Positions 9,884-17,931 of a DNA stretch of 21,298 nucleotides are shown here, one piece after another. Where the stretch lies: NCBI GenBank assembly GCA_049304015.1, contig JBAQNS010000007.1:1-21298 (forward strand). Direction: 5' to 3'. The notes under the pieces are model-generated. The model was not told the origin of the DNA and made no database searches. It worked only from the letters and a program-made list of their open reading frames with translations. Both the position numbers and the translations under genes were made by a program. Numbering within the stretch: the stretch's first letter is position 1; each line of letters starts with the position of its first letter. The DNA comes from JAIFWN01 sp049304015 (GTDB taxonomy: Bacteria > Patescibacteriota > Minisyncoccia > Phycocordibacterales > Zambryskibacteraceae).

Positions 9884-11215
9884 ATGAAAGCCAAAAAACA
9901 CCTGATTTCTTCTATTACCCTTATTATCATTTTCGTGCTTTTGGGGAACTTTTTAATGAATCAACAGAAACCCGGAGCTAAACATCCGTTCAAATTTGGA
10001 TTAGACCTAGTTGGAGGAACAGAGCTTGTTTATAAGGCTGATACATCCAAAGTTACCTCAGACATAGGTGGGGCTATGGATTCTCTAAAGGGAGTAATTG
10101 AGAGGAGAGTAAACATCTTTGGTGTATCAGAACCTATTATTCAAGTAGAAAGTGCTGGTCTTATTTCTGGAAACAAAGAAGAACGATTGATTGTAGAACT
10201 TCCAGGTATTTCTGATTTAAATGAAGCTATTAAAATGATTGGTCAAACACCAATTCTTGAATTTAGATTGGCCAAGCCAAATTTTGACGCAATTCTTAGT
10301 GCGAACCCACAGGCATTACCTGATGAATATTCTGTGGTTACTGGATTAACCGGAAAGGATTTATCTCGTGCGATGGTTGAATTTAATCAAAACACACAAG
10401 CTCCCCAAGTTGGCCTTACATTTAATTCTGAAGGAGCAGATTTGTTTGCTAAAATTACTAAGGAGCATAAGGGGGAAATATTAGCGATTATTTTGGATAA
10501 TCAACTTAAATCTGCTCCTAGAATTCAAGATGAGATTATTGGCGGCAAGGCTCAAATTACCGGGACGTTTACCCCAAAAGAAGTGAAGGATTTAGTCCAA
10601 TATCTTAACTATGGAGCACTGCCTGTGCCTATAAGTCATTATAAGTCCCAAACTATTGATGCTTCACTTGGCTCTTCGGCTTTAAATGCTGGAGTTAGAG
10701 CTGGAGAAATTGGTTTCTTGGCCCTCGTCATTTTCCTCATCCTCTGGTACAGACTCCCAGGATTACTCGCGTCTATAGCCCTCGTCTCATACATCATTCT
10801 TTCTCTTGTAGCTTTCACTCTTATCCCGGTCACTCTCACTGCTGCAGGCCTCGCAGGATTTATACTCTCGATTGGTATGGCCGTGGATGCGAACGTGCTC
10901 ATCTTTGAACGCACCAAAGAAGAACTTAAGAGAGGGCGTCAAATTTATGATGCTCTACACGAAGGATTCTCACGAGCTTGGCTCTCTATCCGCGATTCAA
11001 ACATCTCTTCAATTATCACTGCAGTAGTTTTGTTCTGGTTAGGGACCAGTGCGGTGAAGGGCTTTGCTTTGACCCTCGGACTTGGAGTTCTCATCTCCAT
11101 GTTCACGGCCATCACCGTATCCAGGACTTTCCTCTTCGCCATCGCTCCAAAGAAGGATGGTCAAGAATCTGCCTTCAAGAAATTTTTATTCAGTAATGGT
11201 TTTCATATAAAATAA
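9884..11215 (+). CDS. secD: Protein translocase subunit SecD
   Basis: 443 residues. SecD with SecF forms a proton-driven accessory complex of the SecYEG translocon that pulls exported proteins outward. It has an N-terminal membrane segment (about 8-25), the P1 head signature FGLDLVGGTELVY, RRVNIFGVSEPIIQ, RLIVELPGI, and LNYGALPVPI before the membrane domain. The C-terminal part has five membrane segments with the conserved MAVDANVLIFERTKEELKRG in TM4-TM5. It is shorter than E. coli SecD (615), similar to Gram-positive-type SecD parts, with a reduced periplasmic domain. No Shine-Dalgarno sequence precedes the ATG. secF starts 1 nt after its stop codon. Confidence 0.96.
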   Translation: MKAKKHLISSITLIIIFVLLGNFLMNQQKPGAKHPFKFGLDLVGGTELVYKADTSKVTSDIGGAMDSLKGVIERRVNIFGVSEPIIQVESAGLISGNKEERLIVELPGISDLNEAIKMIGQTPILEFRLAKPNFDAILSANPQALPDEYSVVTGLTGKDLSRAMVEFNQNTQAPQVGLTFNSEGADLFAKITKEHKGEILAIILDNQLKSAPRIQDEIIGGKAQITGTFTPKEVKDLVQYLNYGALPVPISHYKSQTIDASLGSSALNAGVRAGEIGFLALVIFLILWYRLPGLLASIALVSYIILSLVAFTLIPVTLTAAGLAGFILSIGMAVDANVLIFERTKEELKRGRQIYDALHEGFSRAWLSIRDSNISSIITAVVLFWLGTSAVKGFALTLGLGVLISMFTAITVSRTFLFAIAPKKDGQESAFKKFLFSNGFHIK

Positions 11216-11216
11216 T

Positions 11217-12140
11217 ATGTTCGTCGTCAAATACAGAAAAATATTCTTTGCTCTCTCAATTGCACTCATTGTTGTTTCTGCTTATGGATTCTTCACTTAT
11301 GGTTTGAAATATTCTATTGATTTCAAAGGAGGAACAATCACAGAACTCGCATACGATAAAACTCTTCCAGCACAATCTGTTTTAGAAGATGGTATTAAGA
11401 CTATGGACATCGGCACCTTCTCAGTTCGAGGCACAATTAGAGAAGATGGAGGTAGAGGTTATATCATCAGAACCAGAGAACTTAATGAAGCAGAACGAGC
11501 TGATTTAATATTAAAGACTACTGCAGAGGGTGGGGTGGCTCCAAAAGTTGTTCGCTCAAACACCATTGGTCCAGTGGCTGGGGAGGAGCTCAAGGCCAAA
11601 GCGGTGAAAGCTATTGCTGTGGTGGTTCTTATGATTGTGCTTTTCATCACTTTCGCCTTTAGACGAGTTTCTAAACCAGTTTCTTCTTGGAAATATGGGT
11701 TAGCTACAGTTATCGCCCTCGCCCACGATGTCATCATTCCTACAGGCATCTTTGCTTTCCTCGGACATCTACAAGGTATGGAAGTTGACCTTTTGTTCGT
11801 CACTGGTCTCCTAGCAATCCTCGGTTATTCAGTTCACGACACCATTGTGGTTTTTGACCGAGTCAGAGAGAATTTGAAAATCAATCGTGATACAAGCAAG
11901 AAAGAAGATTTCGAAGAAACAGTGGGCAAGTCAGTCGCTCAGACATTCGGTCGTTCAATCAACACCTCGCTCACTATCTTTATCACCCTTATGGCTCTGC
12001 ATCTATACGGTGGGGAATCAACTCGAGAATTCTCACTTCTTCTTATTATCGGAGTTATTGTTGGTACTTACTCTTCAATCTTCGTAGCCAGCCCACTGTT
12101 AGTTACATTTCAGAAATGGCAGAAAAAGTCAGATAAGTAA
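11217..12140 (+). CDS. secF: Protein translocase subunit SecF
   Basis: 307 residues, normal length. One N-terminal membrane segment is followed by the head motif YSIDFKGGTITELAY and five further segments. The TM4-TM5 signature is LLAILGYSVHDTIVVFDRVR, matching SecF. It partners the SecD encoded 1 nt upstream. No ribosome binding site precedes the ATG; the end of secD before it is AAAATAAT, so starting probably depends on coupling with secD. A hairpin of the GC repeat type follows. Confidence 0.96.
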   Translation: MFVVKYRKIFFALSIALIVVSAYGFFTYGLKYSIDFKGGTITELAYDKTLPAQSVLEDGIKTMDIGTFSVRGTIREDGGRGYIIRTRELNEAERADLILKTTAEGGVAPKVVRSNTIGPVAGEELKAKAVKAIAVVVLMIVLFITFAFRRVSKPVSSWKYGLATVIALAHDVIIPTGIFAFLGHLQGMEVDLLFVTGLLAILGYSVHDTIVVFDRVRENLKINRDTSKKEDFEETVGKSVAQTFGRSINTSLTIFITLMALHLYGGESTREFSLLLIIGVIVGTYSSIFVASPLLVTFQKWQKKSDK

Positions 12141-12151
12141 ACCAAAAGCTT

Positions 12152-12186
12152 GCCCCGTAGGAAGCTCTGCTTTCCTTCGGGGTGGC
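12152..12186. repeat. GC hairpin repeat, copy 3 (after secF)
   Basis: gccccg-(t)aggaag...cttt-cct-tcgggg-tggc forms a long imperfect hairpin just after secF. The arms start and end with the same CCCCG/CGGGG as the other copies, but the centre is longer. It may end or stabilise the secDF transcript. No T-run follows. Confidence 0.65.
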
Positions 12187-12202
12187 AGAAGAATAAATAA
12201 GA

Positions 12203-12208
12203 TATAAT
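12203..12208 (+). promoter_or_regulatory. -10 box TATAAT, leaderless start
   Basis: TATAAT ends 6 nt before the ATG at 12215. No good -35 was seen at the usual distance. Confidence 0.65.
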
Positions 12209-12214
12209 TAATAT

Positions 12215-12829
12215 ATGAAAACATTTTCAATTGACGAGGCCATAAAGCATGGCTGGGCATTGTTCAAAGTGAATAAAAAGTTACTTATTATCACCACGAT
12301 TTTATTTTTGATTTTATCAAACTTGAATAACCAAGGTGGTAGGGGCTATTACCAACACGGTTCATTAGTTGTTTGGCTAGTACTTTTTGCAGTAGGTATC
12401 TTGATCAAAATTGGTTGGTATAAAATTCTTCTTAAAGTTGAAGATGGGGTAGCAACATCTCCGAAGGAATTGTTTACACATATAGATTCGTTTCTAAAAT
12501 ACTTGGCTGTCTATATTCTCTACGTTTTATCTATGATTATTGGTTTTGTATTATTAATTATCCCTGGATTCTATATGGCTCTAAAGTATGGATTCGCGCC
12601 AATAATTATTCTTGATAAAAAAGATATCTCTATAGGTGATGCTTTTAGGAAAAGCGCTGAGATAACTGATGGAGTTAAATGGAAATTATTATGGGCCTTT
12701 ATTGTTTTAGGTTTTCTTAATTTTGTTGGACTCCTCGTTCTTGTTGTTGGTCTTTTGGTTTCTATCCCAGTCTCAATGCTTGCTTATGTTCATATCTATA
12801 GAATTCTTTCTAAAGTAGAAACTGCTTAA
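12215..12829 (+). CDS. Small polytopic membrane protein, DUF975-like
   Basis: 204 residues with about five membrane segments. The start MKTFSIDEAIKHGWALFKVN and the later LLIIPGFYMALKYGFAPIII and GDAFRKSAEITDG resemble the DUF975 / glycerophosphodiesterase membrane-domain group of integral membrane proteins, whose biochemical role is unknown. The ATG at 12215 is fixed by the TATAAT 6 nt upstream. Its stop codon abuts the minus-strand terminator at 12830-12857, so it converges with the candidate RNA gene. Confidence 0.8.
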   Translation: MKTFSIDEAIKHGWALFKVNKKLLIITTILFLILSNLNNQGGRGYYQHGSLVVWLVLFAVGILIKIGWYKILLKVEDGVATSPKELFTHIDSFLKYLAVYILYVLSMIIGFVLLIIPGFYMALKYGFAPIIILDKKDISIGDAFRKSAEITDGVKWKLLWAFIVLGFLNFVGLLVLVVGLLVSIPVSMLAYVHIYRILSKVETA

Positions 12830-12857
12830 TAAAAAAACACCGCGATGGTTTGCGGTG
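12830..12857 (-). terminator. Terminator of the minus-strand candidate RNA
   Basis: Read on the minus strand, caccgc-AAACCATC-gcggtg is followed by seven T's. On the plus strand there is no T-run, so it ends transcription coming from the right. Confidence 0.75.
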
Positions 12858-13033
12858 GGGTGAGGGGGCGCGGATGTGTCCACAGAACGTGAACGCTTTG
12901 TTTTCCCAGGTGTGCGCGTGGATGGAGGCCGTCACAACCTTTTTAGCACTTCCGGGCTAGTTTTAAGAAAACAGTGCATAGGAGCCTGTCCGGCCTACCT
13001 GCTCCGACACTCATCCGCTCTTGTGCTTGGTCT
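12830..13033 (-). ncRNA. Candidate structured small RNA of about 200 nt
   Basis: The unit has a promoter (13067-13040), about 200 nt without a coding sequence, and a terminator. On the minus strand, GCGGATG-AG-TGTC (13018-13006) pairs with GACA-CATCCGC (12880-12870), an 11-bp closing helix with a 2-nt bulge. An inner hairpin GGAGC/GCTCC lies around 12980-13005. No SRP RNA, tmRNA or RNase P signature was found. The length, end-to-end closing helix and location next to an rRNA operon would fit 6S RNA, but this is a guess. Confidence 0.5.
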
Positions 13034-13039
13034 CTACTA

Positions 13040-13067
13040 ATTTTATACCCATTTAGCCTCAAAGCAA
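13040..13067 (-). promoter_or_regulatory. Promoter of the minus-strand candidate RNA
   Basis: On the minus strand TTGCTT (13067-13062), a 16-nt spacer and TAAAAT (13045-13040). It is back to back with the 16S promoter at 13095-13122. Confidence 0.5.
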
Positions 13068-13094
13068 CAGGGTTTGTTTGACCTTAAATTAAGC

Positions 13095-13122
13095 TTGACG
13101 CCTCTTGAAATATGCGTATACT
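13095..13122 (+). promoter_or_regulatory. 16S rRNA promoter
   Basis: TTGACG (13095-13100), 16-nt spacer, TATACT (13117-13122). Start near 13130. It precedes a leader of about 230 nt and the 16S gene and gives 16S its own promoter, separate from the 23S cluster. Confidence 0.75.
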
Positions 13123-13129
13123 TACCCCT

Positions 13130-13359
13130 ACGCACAAGGAAGTCTTGTGCATGTTCTTTCAAAATCTTTTTATATGAGAACAGTGCAAAAACTGTTCTAT
13201 TTCTTAAAAAATGAAACCACTCACATCTTCCTAATAGCAACAAGGAATGTGGGTATGAGTAGGATGAAACTTTATCGGACACACTTGAAAATGATTTATC
13301 GTTTTCTCTTTTGTTCCGTTCAAAAATTGTTTACCTCGCCTTTGGCGGGGCGGAATAAT
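13130..13359 (+). other. Pre-16S leader
   Basis: Non-coding leader with hairpins gcacaag/cttgtgc (about 13131-13149), gaacagt/actgttc (about 13178-13197) and a longer imperfect one around 13215-13262. The segment at about 13295-13320 (tttatcgttttctcttttgt...) is complementary, with a few mismatches, to about 15000-15027 beyond 16S, forming a processing stem of about 25 bp. A GC hairpin (13334-13350) precedes the gene. An 86-codon open frame across this leader is rejected as coding. Confidence 0.7.
13334..13350. repeat. GC hairpin repeat, copy 4 (before 16S)
   Basis: ctcgcc-TTT-ggcggg (with CGG following) lies about 10-20 nt upstream of the mature 16S 5' end, inside the processing stem. Confidence 0.6.
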
Positions 13360-14868
<1,509 letters not shown>

Positions 14869-15034
14869 TGAAACACTCTCGCTCTGCGAGATGATCGAGT
14901 CGATATTATGTGCCACAATTGAGCACGTAATGGATTTGCAAGAGTTCCAAGAAACTTGATGACTTATGGAAAGACATATGCCCCTGCTTCGGCAGAATAA
15001 GGAACGGGACAAAATAGAGAACGATAAACAAAAC
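14869..15034 (+). other. 16S trailer and right arm of its processing stem
   Basis: Non-coding. It holds a short hairpin (ctctcgc/gcgagat region, about 14876-14893), TGCTTCGGCA (about 14986) and, at about 15000-15027, the complement of the leader segment near 13295-13320. No tRNA or 23S follows, unlike a normal rRNA operon. Confidence 0.65.
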
Positions 15035-15053
15035 CGCCTTAGGGCGGTTTTGT
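15031..15053 (+). terminator. Terminator of the 16S transcript
   Basis: aaaaccgcc-TTA-gggcggtttt is followed by GTG. The A-rich left flank and T-run of the right arm make a clear intrinsic terminator, confirming that 16S is transcribed by itself. Confidence 0.85.
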
Positions 15054-15054
15054 G

Positions 15055-15083
15055 TTGACTAAAAATTGGAGAGAGAGTAGGTT
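15055..15083 (+). promoter_or_regulatory. Promoter of the small membrane protein gene
   Basis: TTGACT (15055-15060), 17-nt spacer, TAGGTT (15078-15083). The start would be near 15090, leaving a leader of about 25-30 nt. The -10 differs from the TATAAT type of the leaderless genes but resembles TAGGAT of the gene at 18477. Confidence 0.55.
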
Positions 15084-15116
15084 GAAGACAGAGCTGAACA
15101 AAATCTTCATGGAGGC

Positions 15117-15308
15117 ATGATGCAAACGCTTGGTGAAGAGTGGGACCCGAACGAACATCAAGGACGTTCCCAAGAGCAAGTCGAAGGGGACATGACCGTG
15201 GCGGGTTGGGTGGGCATGCTGTTCATTCTCATGGTGGTGGCAATCATCGCCAGCGCAATCGGACAGAAGCTTTTCCTCTGGCTCGTGCCCTTTTTGCAGA
15301 AGTTGTAG
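15117..15308 (+). CDS. Small single-pass membrane protein
   Basis: 63 residues. The N-terminal half is acidic and polar (EEWDPNEHQGRSQEQVEGD). The C-terminal half is one strongly hydrophobic segment (about 28-50, GWVGMLFILMVVAIIASAIG) ending WLVPFLQKL. It has its own promoter (15055-15083) and terminator (15309-15335), which supports a real gene. GGAGG stands at 15111-15115, only 1 nt from the first ATG and 4 nt from the second (15120); either may be used. Base composition is GC-richer than its neighbours. No family is recognised; function unknown. Confidence 0.65.
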   Translation: MMQTLGEEWDPNEHQGRSQEQVEGDMTVAGWVGMLFILMVVAIIASAIGQKLFLWLVPFLQKL

Positions 15309-15335
15309 TCCGAGCTTGGCGGCTCGGATTTTTCT
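15309..15335 (+). terminator. Terminator after the small membrane protein gene
   Basis: tccgag-CTTGGCGG-ctcgga followed by TTTTTC. It starts at the stop codon of the small gene. Confidence 0.8.
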
Positions 15336-15363
15336 TGTTTAAACAGGCTATTTTTGCTATATT
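15335..15363 (+). promoter_or_regulatory. tRNA-Ile promoter
   Basis: TTGTTT (15335-15340), 17-nt spacer, TATATT (15358-15363). Its expected start (about 15370) lies just before the broken 5' tRNA fragment at 15374, not directly before the intact tRNA. Confidence 0.6.
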
Positions 15364-15373
15364 CTAGTCCAAC

Positions 15374-15423
15374 GCGCGCATAGCTTGCCCCGCTCGTAAT
15401 GGGCGGGGCGAAGTTGGTGGGGC
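15374..15423 (+). pseudogene. Broken tRNA-Ile 5' fragment with a GC hairpin in the D arm
   Basis: GCGCGCATAGCT (15374-15385) is identical to the first 12 nt of the tRNA-Ile at 15461. A GC hairpin (15387-15409) then interrupts it, and AGTTGGT (15412-15418), the tRNA D loop, resumes. After that the match fades. It looks like a tRNA-Ile copy hit by a hairpin repeat at the start of the D loop and left behind the original promoter. Confidence 0.7.
15387..15409. repeat. GC hairpin repeat, copy 5 (in tRNA fragment)
   Basis: gccccgc-TCGTAATGG-gcggggc, 7-bp perfect stem, inserted in the 5' tRNA-Ile fragment. Confidence 0.8.
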
Positions 15424-15460
15424 GGGTATTGAGAAATCGTATGAAAATGGTGAATAGAGT

Positions 15461-15533
15461 GCGCGCATAGCTCAGTTGGTAGAGCAATCGACTGATACTC
15501 GGTAGGTCCCAGGTTCGAACCCTGGTGCGCGCA
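15461..15533 (+). tRNA. tRNA-Ile(GAT)
   Basis: A 73-nt standard cloverleaf. Acceptor GCGCGCA/TGCGCGC with discriminator A, D arm GCTC/GAGC with AGTTGGTA, anticodon stem ATCGA/TCGGT, loop CTGATAC with anticodon GAT (15494-15496), variable AGGTC, T arm CCAGG-TTCGAAC-CCTGG. No CCA is encoded. It is flanked by broken copies of itself (15374-15423 and 15789-15847), and the GIY-YIG gene begins 21 nt downstream. Confidence 0.95.
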
Positions 15534-15554
15534 CTCTGAACATCATTCATATTT

Positions 15555-15803
15555 ATGAGTTGCTATGTTTATCTTATTCAAAGCATTTTAGATAAAAGTT
15601 TTTATGTTGGTATTTCGGAAGATCCAAAACGGCGTTTAATTGAACATAATAATGGTAAATTAAAATCAACATCCAAAAAGAAGCCCTATTCTCTTGTTTA
15701 TTCAAAAGAGTATAATGACTACACTTCTGCTAGGAAACATGAGATTTGGCTCAAAAAGAAGAATCGAGAATACAAATTAGGATTATGCAGAGCAATCGAC
15801 TGA
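15555..15803 (+). CDS. GIY-YIG family endonuclease, small
   Basis: 82 residues. The two halves of the GIY-YIG motif are CYVYLIQS (residues 3-10) and FYVGISEDPKRRLIEHN (about 16-32), with the arginine in PKRR and a downstream glutamate in ARKHEIWLKKK. This compact YhbQ/UPF0213-type nuclease cuts DNA, but its cellular role is unclear. It lies between an intact tRNA-Ile and a broken copy. Its last codons (AGA GCA ATC GAC TGA) are tRNA-Ile sequence, and the stop codon is the TGA of the anticodon region. The last few residues therefore come from the tRNA remnant. No Shine-Dalgarno sequence precedes the ATG. Confidence 0.85.
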   Translation: MSCYVYLIQSILDKSFYVGISEDPKRRLIEHNNGKLKSTSKKKPYSLVYSKEYNDYTSARKHEIWLKKKNREYKLGLCRAID

Positions 15804-15847
15804 CTCGCCCCGCCCATACGGGCGGGGTAAAGGTAGGTCCCAGTGCG
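15789..15847 (+). pseudogene. Broken tRNA-Ile 3' fragment with a GC hairpin in the anticodon arm
   Basis: AGAGCAATCGACTGA (15789-15803) matches the intact tRNA from D stem to anticodon. CTCG follows, then a GC hairpin plus TAAA, then GGTAGGTCCCAG, which is the anticodon stem, variable loop and T stem. The T loop is lost and TGCGC of the acceptor remains. The fragment overlaps the end of the GIY-YIG gene. Confidence 0.75.
15808..15827. repeat. GC hairpin repeat, copy 6 (in tRNA fragment)
   Basis: ccccgccc-ATAC-gggcgggg, 8-bp perfect stem, inserted in the anticodon arm of the 3' tRNA-Ile fragment. Confidence 0.85.
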
Positions 15848-15858
15848 CTCCACTATTT

Positions 15859-16500
15859 ATGAATTTTTTCCCACATTTACATAGTTTCTTTGGGTATATC
15901 GGATATTTGAAAAACCTTTCTTATCCTGAATTGTATTTGATTATCATTTCGAGTGGACACTTCATACCCATCCCAGAACCAGTCACCCTCATCATTTTGG
16001 GTTATCTGGCTGGAGTAGGGAGGAGTAGTTTTTTTGGTCTATTCATTGTTGGAGTTCTGGCAGTCATGACTTTTGATTTGATAGTTTATTTTATTGGTCT
16101 TGGAGGTTCTAGATTGGCGATGTATTTAGAATCAAAAGTGAAGTCTCATATCTTGGAGAGATACAGAGATGCTTCTGATTTTGACCTTGGGCTGCTTTTC
16201 ACCATCTCTCACTTTGTCCCCGGTTGGAGGATGGCCAATCCAATCATTGCAGGTATCACAGATATAAAGTTTAAAAAGTTTTTTATTTTAACTTTAATAT
16301 CATCCGTTTTGTATACCCCAGTATATTTATTGGTTGGGTATTTCTTCCGTTCAAAAGTTCTTTTATTAGTGGGTATTTTACAACGAGCACATCAGATGAC
16401 TGTGCCTATTATTTTGCTACTCATGATTTTGGCTGTAATAGTTTATGTGTCTTTAGAAAAAACTAAAAAAATGTATAATACAGAACATGCCAAAGAATAA
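15859..16500 (+). CDS. DedA-family membrane protein
   Basis: 213 residues with about five membrane segments. The conserved VTT/SNARE-associated features are seen: SGHFIPIPEPVTLIILGYLAG near the start (E and P pattern), then FTISHFVPGWRMANPIIAG at about residue 117, the R-x-x-x-P-x-x-AG motif, followed by FFILTLISSVLYTPVYLLVGY. DedA proteins are linked to lipid carrier flipping and membrane homeostasis, with undecaprenyl phosphate recycling shown for some. Which role applies here is unknown. The ATG has no Shine-Dalgarno sequence. The gene overlaps the next by 14 nt. Confidence 0.88.
   Translation: MNFFPHLHSFFGYIGYLKNLSYPELYLIIISSGHFIPIPEPVTLIILGYLAGVGRSSFFGLFIVGVLAVMTFDLIVYFIGLGGSRLAMYLESKVKSHILERYRDASDFDLGLLFTISHFVPGWRMANPIIAGITDIKFKKFFILTLISSVLYTPVYLLVGYFFRSKVLLLVGILQRAHQMTVPIILLLMILAVIVYVSLEKTKKMYNTEHAKE
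16474..16479 (+). promoter_or_regulatory. -10 box TATAAT inside the DedA gene, leaderless start
   Basis: TATAAT lies within the last codons of the DedA gene and ends 7 nt before the ATG at 16487. It would give the downstream genes their own leaderless transcript. Confidence 0.6.
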
Positions 16501-16759
16501 AATTATCCTTACATTAGGGTTTCTCATAGCTCTTTTCCCATTACTTGGGTTTCCTTATGCGTGGGAAATGTTTTTTCAAGTTGTCTTTGGGCTTTCTATA
16601 GTGGCTCTTTCGGTCCTCATTTCTGTTGACCGTAGATTGTCTATGAAAGCTCGAGTTCAAAAGAGACAAGCGAGGAAAAATGCTTTGAACCAAAATAACT
16701 TTGAAACTCAAAATAACGAATCAAGTCCAGTAGAAAATTCTTCATTTGACCAAATCTAA
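16487..16759 (+). CDS. Small two-pass membrane protein
   Basis: 90 residues. Two membrane segments (about 6-24 and 27-46), then a basic stretch (RRLSMKARVQKRQARK) and a polar, Asn/Ser-rich tail. No family is recognised. It overlaps the DedA gene by 14 nt and the next gene by 14 nt, so all three are probably co-expressed. Real coding is supported by these tight overlaps, the membrane pattern and the -10 box 7 nt before its ATG. Confidence 0.65.
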   Translation: MPKNKIILTLGFLIALFPLLGFPYAWEMFFQVVFGLSIVALSVLISVDRRLSMKARVQKRQARKNALNQNNFETQNNESSPVENSSFDQI

Positions 16760-17897
16760 TTTATTAAAATTTAAGAAAGGAATAGTTGTCGGCGGGGCCA
16801 TTTTCTTGGCTCTTATTGTTGTCGGTTTCTCTATGGCTTCGAAGGAGACGTATACAGCATTAAGAGATGTGGTGGCCACTTCAACTCCGGTTGTGCCAGT
16901 TTTTGTAGCCACACATATAAAGACTCCCGACCCAGTGAAGGGTATATATATGACGGCGTGTGTAGCAGGGACTCCATCTTGGAGAAACTCACTCATGAAG
17001 ATGATAGAGACAACAGAATTAAATTCAGTAGTGATAGACATCAAGGATTACTCAGGCACCATTTCTATTATTGACCCAAGTATAGATACGGGGCTAACCA
17101 CAGGTTGTAAGGTTCGAGATATGAGGGATTTTATTGCAGAACTTCATACGAAGAATATTTATACGATTGGTCGAATCACTGTTTTCCAAGATCCTCACTA
17201 CACCAAACTCCATCCAGAATTGGCGGTGAAGAAAAAAAGTGATGGAGGAGTATGGAAGGACCACAAAGGGCTTTCATTTATAGATGTGGGAGCGAAACCT
17301 TATTGGGATTATATTGTGCAGATTGCCACAACCTCTTATGCTCTTGGTTTTGATGAATTAAATTTTGATTATGTTCGCTATCCATCCGATGGAGACATGA
17401 AAGATACACATTATACTTGGACTGTAGGTACCTCCACCAAAGCAGATATGCTCGAAAACTTTTTCTCATATTTGCATTACCATCTAAAGGATACTGGAGT
17501 GAAAACTTCTGTGGATTTGTTCGGGATGACCACTACAGCTAACGATGATTTAGGTATTGGGCAGGTACTCGAGCGGACTTTCCCTTATTTTGATTTTGTT
17601 GACCCGATGGTTTATCCGTCTCACTATCCTCCTACTTGGAATGGTTTCAAGAATCCTGCGGAGCATCCATATGAAGTGATAAAAGTTTCTATGCAAGGAG
17701 GTATAGATAAAGCCAACAATGCGAGCTCTACACCGCTGAAACTTCGCCCATGGTTACAAGATTTTGATTTAGGTGCCCCATATAATGCTCCAGAAGTTAA
17801 GGCTCAGATAAAAGCGACTTATGATATTGGATTAACATCATGGCTCATGTGGGATGCGGGCAACAAATATTCTCCAGGTGCTTATCTACCAGAATAG
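16746..17897 (+). CDS. Putative glycoside hydrolase, DUF4015-like, membrane-anchored
   Basis: 383 residues. An N-terminal membrane segment (about 13-31) anchors the protein with the rest outside. The main domain looks like a TIM barrel of the DUF4015 putative glycosyl hydrolase family: SVVIDIKDYSG, IYTIGRITVFQDP, FDELNFDYVRYPSDG and FDFVDPMVYPSHYP, then LRPWLQDFDLG and LTSWLMWDAGN. The acidic residues in the DIKD, DELNFDYVR and DPM stretches are candidate catalytic positions, by family analogy. The substrate is unknown; a cell-surface polysaccharide is plausible. The start is a TTG at 16746 overlapping the preceding gene, since no ATG occurs before the membrane segment. Start uncertain by a few codons. 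Confidence 0.85.
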   Translation: MTKSNLLKFKKGIVVGGAIFLALIVVGFSMASKETYTALRDVVATSTPVVPVFVATHIKTPDPVKGIYMTACVAGTPSWRNSLMKMIETTELNSVVIDIKDYSGTISIIDPSIDTGLTTGCKVRDMRDFIAELHTKNIYTIGRITVFQDPHYTKLHPELAVKKKSDGGVWKDHKGLSFIDVGAKPYWDYIVQIATTSYALGFDELNFDYVRYPSDGDMKDTHYTWTVGTSTKADMLENFFSYLHYHLKDTGVKTSVDLFGMTTTANDDLGIGQVLERTFPYFDFVDPMVYPSHYPPTWNGFKNPAEHPYEVIKVSMQGGIDKANNASSTPLKLRPWLQDFDLGAPYNAPEVKAQIKATYDIGLTSWLMWDAGNKYSPGAYLPE

Positions 17898-17902
17898 TTT
17901 AT

Positions 17903-17931
17903 AAAAAAAGCCTCCACTACTTGTGAAGGCT
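17903..17931 (-). terminator. Terminator overlapping the end of the minus-strand gene
   Basis: Read on the minus strand, agccttcac-AAGTA-gtggaggct is followed by TTTTTTT. The last codons and the TAG stop of the gene at 17917-18477 are inside this hairpin. Confidence 0.8.

Noticed and set aside
12838..13033. SRP RNA, tmRNA or RNase P RNA on the minus strand
   Set aside because: No SRP domain IV sequence, no tRNA-like end or tag frame, and no RNase P conserved block (GAGGAAAGTCC) was found.
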